Shown here piece after piece: positions 59,131 to 64,000 of a stretch of 64,000 nt of DNA. The translations under genes and the position numbers were made by a program. The stretch's first letter is position 1. Each line of letters starts with the position of its first letter. This DNA comes from Terrabacter sp. MAHUQ-38. Its GTDB lineage: Bacteria > Actinomycetota > Actinomycetes > Actinomycetales > Dermatophilaceae. Under the pieces are notes generated by a model. That model was not told the DNA's origin, did no database searches, and saw nothing but the letters and a program-made list of their open reading frames with translations. The stretch is from the NCBI RefSeq assembly GCF_014518425.1, contig NZ_JACVCU010000001.1, positions 558,001 through 622,000 of the forward strand. The letters run 5' to 3'.

Positions 59131-59535
59131 ATGGCACTGGAGATCCACAACATCACCTTCGACTGCGCAGACTCGCGCGCCCTCGCCACGTTCTGGGCGG
59201 GGCTGCTCGGCTGGAACGTCTACTACGACGACGACCCCGAAGTGGTCGTCGCGCCCTCCTTCCCCCACCCCGGCACGGGGCTGCTCTTCATCCCGGTGCC
59301 GGAGGGCAAGACGGCCAAGAACCGGGTCCACCTCGACGTCGCCCCCGACGAGGGCACCCGCGACGAGGCCGTCGAGCGGGCTGTCTCCGCCGGTGCCACG
59401 GTCGTCGGGGACCACCGCAAGGAGGACGGCACGGGTTGGGTGACGCTGGCCGACCCGGAGGGCAACGAGTTCTGCATCGAGCGCGGCGCCGCGGAGAAGG
59501 GTCCGCGGACGTCCGCCTCCTACCGCATCGGCTGA
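59131..59535 (+). CDS. VOC-family (glyoxalase-like) protein
   Basis: A 134-residue protein of the vicinal oxygen chelate fold: ITFDCADSRALATFWAGLLGW at the start and TGWVTLADPEGNEFCIER near the end, giving two beta-alpha-beta3 units. A His metal ligand is not obvious at the first strand (N-I-T-F-D), so it may be a binding protein rather than an enzyme. ATG 59131 has -10-like GACGCT ending 6 nt upstream. Two short hairpins lie in the upstream gap. Confidence 0.85.
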   Translation: MALEIHNITFDCADSRALATFWAGLLGWNVYYDDDPEVVVAPSFPHPGTGLLFIPVPEGKTAKNRVHLDVAPDEGTRDEAVERAVSAGATVVGDHRKEDGTGWVTLADPEGNEFCIERGAAEKGPRTSASYRIG

Positions 59536-59547
59536 CCGCTCGGCTCG

Positions 59548-59630
59548 CCGCGTCAGCCGGACGCCGCAGCCAACCGCCTCAGCCGGCCGCGTCAGCCGGC
59601 CGCCGCAGCCAACCGCCTCAGCCCGCCACC
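59548..59630. repeat. 39-bp tandem repeat, two copies and a fragment
   Basis: CCGCGTCAGCCGG starts at 59548 and again at 59587 (39-bp period), each followed by a matching CGCCGCAGCCAACCGCCTC. A degraded third copy (CCGCCACCTCAG) ends at the stop of the MmcQ-like gene. It lies wholly in the 95-bp gap between convergent genes. Confidence 0.85.
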
Positions 59631-59969
59631 TCAGTCGCCGCCCTGGGCGAGCGCGACGGTCTTGGGCACGACGAGGCGCCACGCGTCGATGACGATCTCA
59701 CGCATGCGCGCCTCGTCGAGGGCCGCGAGCCTCACCTCGACCCAGTTGAAGCGCAGGTCGGAGCGGCGCGGCATGAGGAATACGTCGGGCTCGCTCGCGA
59801 CGAGGACGTCGCGCTCCTCCTTGGGGAAGGCGAAACCCATCTGCGTCTCGTCGGCGGAGAACGCGAGCCACACGATCTTGCCGACACGGAACTTCACGCG
59901 GTCGCGGACCAGCACCTCGTACGAGCGAGGCAGCTGCTCGGCCACACGGCGCACGTCGTCGATGGTCAC
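59631..59969 (-). CDS. MmcQ/YjbR-family protein
   Basis: A 112-residue protein of the CyaY-like MmcQ/YjbR family: TIDDVRRVAEQLPRSYE at the N-terminus, then WLAFSADETQMGFAFPKEERDVLVASEPDVFLMP, and RFNWVEVRLAALDEARMREIVIDAWRLVVP at the C-terminus. The molecular role of this family is unclear; DNA binding has been suggested. GTG 59969 is chosen because GGAGGG sits 6 nt upstream; a GTG two codons earlier overlaps that site. Confidence 0.87.
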   Translation of the reverse strand: MTIDDVRRVAEQLPRSYEVLVRDRVKFRVGKIVWLAFSADETQMGFAFPKEERDVLVASEPDVFLMPRRSDLRFNWVEVRLAALDEARMREIVIDAWRLVVPKTVALAQGGD

Positions 59970-60162
59970 GGGCACCCCTCCACCCTGCCACACGGCCCGG
60001 CGGCACGCCGTTTCGATACCTCTGGTACCGAGGGACCTGCCCGTCAGCGCCATGTCGGACCTTCCGCGTCGGCACGCGGCGGCATAGCCTGCGTCCTGTC
60101 GCGACCCCGACGGCACCGGGCCGGGCGGGCTGAAACGTCGACCTCTTCCAAGGAGCCGACGT

Positions 60163-60984
60163 ATGCCGTTCTCGCCGTCCCAGCACACCGTCCCCGAGCG
60201 CCTCCTCGCCTTCCTCGACCGTCTCGGCGCCGAGCTCGACCGCCGCGGAGACGCCGTGGCGCTCCTCGGCCTCGGGTCGGTGGGGCGCGACCGGCACCGC
60301 CTCGACGAGCACTCCGACGCCGACTTCTTCGTCGTCGTCGACGACGCGGCAGCGCGTGACCGCTACCTGGGCGACATCGACTGGCTCGAGGCCGCGCACC
60401 CCGTCGTGTGGTCGTTCGAGAACAGCGCGGCCGGGCGCAAGGCGCTCCTCGCCGACGGGCTCTTCGCGGAGTATGCCGTCTTCCCCCTCGCGGACATGGC
60501 GACCGCCGGCTACCCGCCGGGCCGCATCCACTGGAGCCGCGCCGACGCACCGGCCGGGCTGGAGATCCCGAACGTGCCTGTGCCGCAGGCGCCCCCGCTC
60601 GAGCACGAGGTCGGCGAAGCGGTGACGAACCTCTACGTCGGGCTGCACCGCGACCTTCGCGGAGAGCGCCTGACGGCGACGCGCTTCATCCAGGGGTATG
60701 CCGTCGACCGCTGGGTCACGGTGCTCGGCCACCTCGGCCTCGGCGACGGCGATGCGCAGGACCCCTTCGTCGTCGACCGCGGGGTCGAGCGGCGGTTCGG
60801 GCCGGACCTGCTGCCGCTCGCGGACCTCGTCCCCGGCTACGAGCGCAACGCGCTGGCGTCCGAGACCCTGCTCGACCTGCTGGAGGCGCACGTCGAGCTC
60901 GACCCCGCGATCGTGGCCGCGGTGCGCGACCTCATCGGCCGGGCGCGCGCGGCGGCTCAGTCGCGGGCGAGGTCGAGCGCGTAG
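60163..60984 (+). CDS. Nucleotidyltransferase-domain protein
   Basis: A 273-residue protein. The N-terminal DNA polymerase beta-like nucleotidyltransferase fold shows LLGLGSVGRD and HSDADFFVVVDD (the metal D-x-D). A helical C-terminal half (EAVTNLYVGLHRDLRGERLTATRFIQGYAVDRWVTVLGHL) resembles aminoglycoside nucleotidyltransferase-type substrate domains. Its natural substrate is unknown. AGGAG lies before ATG 60163. The 3' end overlaps the convergent GNAT gene by 28 bp. Confidence 0.85.
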   Translation: MPFSPSQHTVPERLLAFLDRLGAELDRRGDAVALLGLGSVGRDRHRLDEHSDADFFVVVDDAAARDRYLGDIDWLEAAHPVVWSFENSAAGRKALLADGLFAEYAVFPLADMATAGYPPGRIHWSRADAPAGLEIPNVPVPQAPPLEHEVGEAVTNLYVGLHRDLRGERLTATRFIQGYAVDRWVTVLGHLGLGDGDAQDPFVVDRGVERRFGPDLLPLADLVPGYERNALASETLLDLLEAHVELDPAIVAAVRDLIGRARAAAQSRARSSA

Positions 60985-61466
60985 ACGAGCAGGTTCGTGT
61001 CGTCGACCGGCGACCAGTCGCGCTCGGGCACCCGGACGAAGCCGAAGCGCTCGTAGAGCCGGTGCGCCGCGTACATCATCGGCTGCGTCGACAGGACCAC
61101 GCGGCTGCGACCGAGCGCGCGCGCCCGGTCGAGGCACGCGGCGACGAGGGCCGCGCCCACACCGCGGCCGCGTCCACTCGGCGCGACCGCGAGGGTGCGG
61201 AACTCCGCCTCGTCGTGCGCGGCGATGTTGGCGAAGGGCCCCGGACCGCCGACGAACGCGACGCCACCGAGGACCGAGCCGGCCTCGTCCACCGCGACGA
61301 GGACCTCGGCGTGCTCGGCCCGGTGGCGCACGTCGCGCAGCACGGCCAGGTACGGGTCCTCCGCGCCGAAGTCGAGCAGGTCGTCGTCCAGGTAGGCGGT
61401 GGCCGTCAGCTCACCGAGCAGGTCGTATTCCTCGGGCCGCGCCGCCCGGATCGTGAAGCCCTCCAT
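60957..61466 (-). CDS. GNAT-family N-acetyltransferase
   Basis: A 169-residue acetyltransferase. It starts FTIRAARPEEYDLLGELTATAYLDDD; the acetyl-CoA loop is RTLAVAPSGRGRGVGAALVAACLDRARALG (R/Q-x2-G-x-G/A), and it ends with YAAHRLYERFGFVRVPERDW. The acceptor is unknown. ATG 61466 is the conserved family start. Confidence 0.9.
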   Translation of the reverse strand: MEGFTIRAARPEEYDLLGELTATAYLDDDLLDFGAEDPYLAVLRDVRHRAEHAEVLVAVDEAGSVLGGVAFVGGPGPFANIAAHDEAEFRTLAVAPSGRGRGVGAALVAACLDRARALGRSRVVLSTQPMMYAAHRLYERFGFVRVPERDWSPVDDTNLLVYALDLARD

Positions 61467-61611
61467 GTCCGCAGTCTCGCAGCCCGCCACGACGGGTTCC
61501 CAACCCTCCCATGCAGCGAGCAGGAGCAGCCAAGCCGATTCGCAGAGAGCCGACCTACCTTCCGAACGGCTCGCCCGAGCCGCCTCGGGGGTGACCAGGG
61601 AAAGGGGCACC

Positions 61612-62976
61612 ATGCGCACACCACAGACGCGCGGACGGACGTATCTCGGGGTCGGTCTCGTCACGGCCGCGTTCGCCGTCGGGTCGACGCTCGCCGCAGG
61701 GTCCGCGACAGCGGCCGGCACCAGCACCGTCAGCACCAACACCGGCGACATCGTCTACACGGTCCATCCGCTGACGCGGCAGTTCTCGACCGGGACCCAC
61801 CCGGGCGCCCTGCCGACGCCGTCGCAGTGCGTCGCGGCGATCGGGCTCGCCTGCTACACACCGGCGCTCATCCGCAGGGCGTACGACATCCCCGCGGGCT
61901 GGACGGGCAAGGGACGGCGGATCGTCATCGTCGACGCCTACGGGAGCCCCACCGTGCGGCAGGACCTCGACGTCTTCAGCCGGACGTTCGGGCTGCCTGA
62001 GGCCGACCTCAACGTCTACTACCCGCAGGGCGCGCCGGACTCGAGCACCGCCCACCAGGGCCAGCCCCTCGGCTGGGCCGGCGAGACGAGCCTCGACGTC
62101 CAGTGGGCGCACGCCGTCGCGCCGGACGCGACGATCAACCTCGTCGTCGCCCCGAACAACTACGGCAATGCCATCAACGTCGCCGTCCGCTACGCCGTCG
62201 ACCACGACCTCGGCGACGTCCTGTCGATGAGCTACGGCGCTTACGAGGCAGCCATCAGCGGCAAGGGCAACAACCTGCAGCTGCAGCAGTCGCACGAGAA
62301 CTTCGTCGCCGCGCAGGCCAAGGGCATCTCGCTCTTCGCCTCGTCCGGCGACGACGGCGCCTCCAACGGCGGGCCGACCCCGGCCGCCGGCTACCCGGCA
62401 TCCGACCCGCTCGTCACGGCCGTCGGCGGCACGAACCTCTTCGCCGGCGACACCGGCGCCTACCGGTCCGAGACGGTCTGGGGTGACGAGGCGTCGTGCG
62501 CCGTCCACCAGCCGTTCGGCTGCCGCCTCGGCCCGATCGGCGCGACCGGCGGGGCGCCCAGCACGATCTTCCCGGCGCCCTCGTACCAGGCCGCCGTCAA
62601 CGGCAATCGGATGCGCACGACGTCGGACGTGGCGTACGACGCGTCCGTCTACACCGCCGTGTTCGTCTACAACGGCTTCAACCCGGACCCGGCCGACAAC
62701 GGCTTCTACTTCTACGGAGGCACGAGCTCCGGCTCGCCGCAGTGGGCCGCCATCGGTGCCCTCGCCGACCAGCAGGCCGGCCACCGGCTCGGCGGGCTCA
62801 ACCCCGCCCTGTATGCCATCGGCGCGGGTCGGACACACGCCCTGGCCTTCCACGACGTGACCTCCGGCAACAACGCATGGGAGGGGCCGGGCCTCGACGC
62901 GAAGGTCGGATACGACGACCCGACCGGCCTCGGCTCACCGGACGTCGCGAACCTCGTGGGTCAGCTCGTCCACTGA
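61612..62976 (+). CDS. Secreted S53-family (sedolisin-like) serine peptidase
   Basis: A 454-residue exported peptidase. After a signal peptide (VGLVTAAFAVGSTLAAGSATAAG) there is only a short pre-region of some 60 residues, not the usual 150-200-residue S53 propeptide. The Glu/Asp of the triad are E158 and D162 in GETSLDVQWAHA, the oxyanion region is SSGDDGASNGG, and the nucleophile is Ser372 in GGTSSGSPQW. The calcium-binding C-terminus is present (DVTSGNN, KVGYDDPTGLGSPD). Sedolisins work in acidic surroundings. The missing propeptide is notable and may mean different folding control. Confidence 0.88.
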   Translation: MRTPQTRGRTYLGVGLVTAAFAVGSTLAAGSATAAGTSTVSTNTGDIVYTVHPLTRQFSTGTHPGALPTPSQCVAAIGLACYTPALIRRAYDIPAGWTGKGRRIVIVDAYGSPTVRQDLDVFSRTFGLPEADLNVYYPQGAPDSSTAHQGQPLGWAGETSLDVQWAHAVAPDATINLVVAPNNYGNAINVAVRYAVDHDLGDVLSMSYGAYEAAISGKGNNLQLQQSHENFVAAQAKGISLFASSGDDGASNGGPTPAAGYPASDPLVTAVGGTNLFAGDTGAYRSETVWGDEASCAVHQPFGCRLGPIGATGGAPSTIFPAPSYQAAVNGNRMRTTSDVAYDASVYTAVFVYNGFNPDPADNGFYFYGGTSSGSPQWAAIGALADQQAGHRLGGLNPALYAIGAGRTHALAFHDVTSGNNAWEGPGLDAKVGYDDPTGLGSPDVANLVGQLVH

Positions 62977-63016
62977 CTCCGCGTATGCCGTGAGGCGGCC
63001 GCCCGGTACGCGCCGG

Positions 63017-63042
63017 TCGGCCTCTTCAGCGGGAGAGGCCGA
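63017..63042. terminator. Bidirectional hairpin between convergent genes
   Basis: TCGGCCTCT (63017-63025) pairs perfectly with AGAGGCCGA (63034-63042); the 8-nt loop contains the stop codon of the downstream minus-strand gene. Confidence 0.5.
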
Positions 63043-63610
63043 GCGTGGCGATGAGGTCCTCGTGCAGCTCGAACCAGACCCGGTGGCACGAGTCGACGTC
63101 GGTGCCGGTGAGCCACGCGGGGTCGTCGTCGGAACGGAAGAGTGCAGTGGCGAACCGGCGGTGATAGCCCTCGAACCTGGTGAGGCAGTCGGCCAGCCGG
63201 TCCTCGAGGCCGGAGAGGTCAGCGGCCACGCCCGAGAGCGCTTGCCACGCGGCCTCGTGGTTCTCGGGTGACGGGTCGAGCTGCACCGTCGTGCAGGCGT
63301 GGGCGACGACGTCGTTGAGCGGGACGAAGGCTCGATGCGCCTCGACGACGATCTCGCGGCCACCCACGGCATCGATCTCGTCGCGAAGCAGGGACTCACC
63401 CAGCCGCCGCCCCTCCTCCGTCAGGGACCAGCCGGACACGGCGGCGAAGGCGCTCCGCGCCACGCGACCCGCGGCCCGGTGCGCTTCCAGTCGCCCAGCA
63501 GTCTCGTCGAGGCGCAGGCCGAACCGTGCGGCCACTTCGGGGGTGTCGCCGAAACCGGTGAGCCGCACGGCGTGCAGGGTCAGCAGGTCTGGCGTCGACG
63601 CCTGGGTCAT
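63026..63610 (-). CDS. Winged-helix-like regulator, hypothetical
   Basis: A 194-residue protein. The first 80 residues look like a winged helix (LLTLHAVRLTGFGDTPEVAARFGLRLDETAGRLEAHRAAGRVARSAFAAVSGWSLTEEGRRL, ending in a typical wing SGWSLTEEG). The rest is helical (VVAHACTTVQLDPSPENHEAAWQALSG, LADCLTRFEGYHRRFATAL). The gene begins 6 bp after the PEP-utilising enzyme stop and is surely in its operon, so it may sense or control that enzyme. Family not recognised by name. Confidence 0.72.
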   Translation of the reverse strand: MTQASTPDLLTLHAVRLTGFGDTPEVAARFGLRLDETAGRLEAHRAAGRVARSAFAAVSGWSLTEEGRRLGESLLRDEIDAVGGREIVVEAHRAFVPLNDVVAHACTTVQLDPSPENHEAAWQALSGVAADLSGLEDRLADCLTRFEGYHRRFATALFRSDDDPAWLTGTDVDSCHRVWFELHEDLIATLGLSR

Positions 63611-63616
63611 CGGCGC

Positions 63617-64000
63617 TCACTCACCTCTTCGGTGCTCACTGAGACGGGCTGGTGCGGCGACGGTACCGCGCGCGCCGTCCACCACGACGGCCTCCCCGTC
63701 GCCGATCCGCGACAGCGCGCCGACCGCCCCGACGACGGCGGGGATGCCGGCCTCGCGAGCCACGATGGACGCGTGCGACAGCAGGCCCCCGGTCTCGGTG
63801 ACGACAGCGGCGACGATGCCGAAGAGCGGGGTCCACGCCGGGTCGGTGGTGCGGCAGACGAGGATGTCACCGGGACCGATCCGACCGAACTCGTCGACTC
63901 CGCGCACGACCCGTGCCGTCCCGCCGACCGTGCCCGAGCTCGAACCGGTGCCCGACACCAGCACTCGCCCGGTGTCGTGGCCGCTGCGTCGCGACCGGGA
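63617..64000 (-). CDS. PEP-utilising enzyme, C-terminal part (cut by window edge)
   Basis: The frame is open from the right edge to 63617, giving the last 127 residues. It is a PEP-utilisers mobile (swivelling His) domain: GDILVCRTTDPAWTPLFGIVAAVVTETGGLLSHASIVAREAGIPAVVG, where His in LSHAS is the phosphocarrier. This domain ends PEP synthase-like proteins and rifampin phosphotransferases; here it is C-terminal, as in the rifampin enzyme and related orphan PEP-synthase-like proteins. The ATP-grasp part lies beyond the window. Confidence 0.82.
   Translation of the reverse strand, partial: SRSRRSGHDTGRVLVSGTGSSSGTVGGTARVVRGVDEFGRIGPGDILVCRTTDPAWTPLFGIVAAVVTETGGLLSHASIVAREAGIPAVVGAVGALSRIGDGEAVVVDGARGTVAAPARLSEHRRGE

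Noticed and set aside
59548-59630. Possible CRISPR array
   Set aside because: Only two units and a remnant, with no distinct spacers between repeats and no cas genes nearby; it is a simple tandem repeat.

Overview
The window is 64 kb of very GC-rich chromosomal DNA (about 70% G+C or more by eye). Almost every codon ends in G or C, intergenic gaps are short, and many adjacent genes share ATGA/GTGA start-stop overlaps. Gene content points to a soil- or plant-associated actinobacterium: a SigK/RskA-fasciclin module, assimilatory APS reduction with a SirA-type sulfite reductase, sugar ABC importers without their own ATPase, and starts that look leaderless. Intrasporangiaceae or a close relative is plausible, but that is inference. 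I see no rRNA, tRNA, CRISPR array, transposase or phage gene.

Layout. 1-2.4 kb: the end of a two-component/ABC-2 exporter operon, cut at the left edge. 2.5-6.7 kb: single genes (SRPBCC protein, orphan histidine kinase, beta-lactamase-fold hydrolase, SDR, luciferase-like oxidoreductase). 6.7-10.6 kb: membrane-bound sulfite-oxidase-like molybdoenzyme, fasciclin lipoprotein, ECF sigma factor and anti-sigma factor. 10.6-14 kb: small proteins, a VWA protein and an aminoglycoside-phosphotransferase-fold protein. 14-20 kb: a five-gene sulfate assimilation operon (sulfite reductase, cysH, cysD, cysN, cysG). 20.3-21.8 kb: lytic transglycosylase and universal stress protein. 21.9-26.1 kb: a ribose/fructose-type ABC importer with a divergent LacI repressor and twin operators. 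26.2-28.5 kb: a small membrane protein, a GT1 glycosyltransferase and a TetR regulator.

28.5-58.9 kb is a carbohydrate-use island. It holds a GH4 enzyme, a PfkB kinase, a sugar ABC importer lacking its ATPase, a LacI regulator, an Opp/Dpp-type importer with a fused double ATPase, and divergently a GH94 phosphorylase, GH3 and GH35 operon. A GT-C-like membrane protein follows, then a second ATPase-less sugar importer, a DeoR regulator, a SIS (AgaS-like) enzyme, and an aldolase/sugar-phosphate kinase/ROK kinase operon. My reading is import of plant or microbial beta-glucan oligosaccharides and of an amino sugar, with intracellular phosphorolysis, hydrolysis and entry into lower glycolysis via tagatose- or fructose-bisphosphate. 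59-64 kb: miscellaneous genes (VOC, MmcQ/YjbR, nucleotidyltransferase, GNAT), a secreted S53 sedolisin, and a regulator beside a PEP-utilising enzyme cut at the right edge.

The most unusual non-genic signals are: a perfect 15-bp hairpin in the first codons of the ECF sigma gene; an alternating two-type palindrome array found at two intergenic sites 36 kb apart; a roughly six-fold excess of the heptamer GTATGCC/GGCATAC that forces rare codons; and a repeated -10 box placed 6-7 nt before start codons. Several promoters also carry well-formed paired operators.
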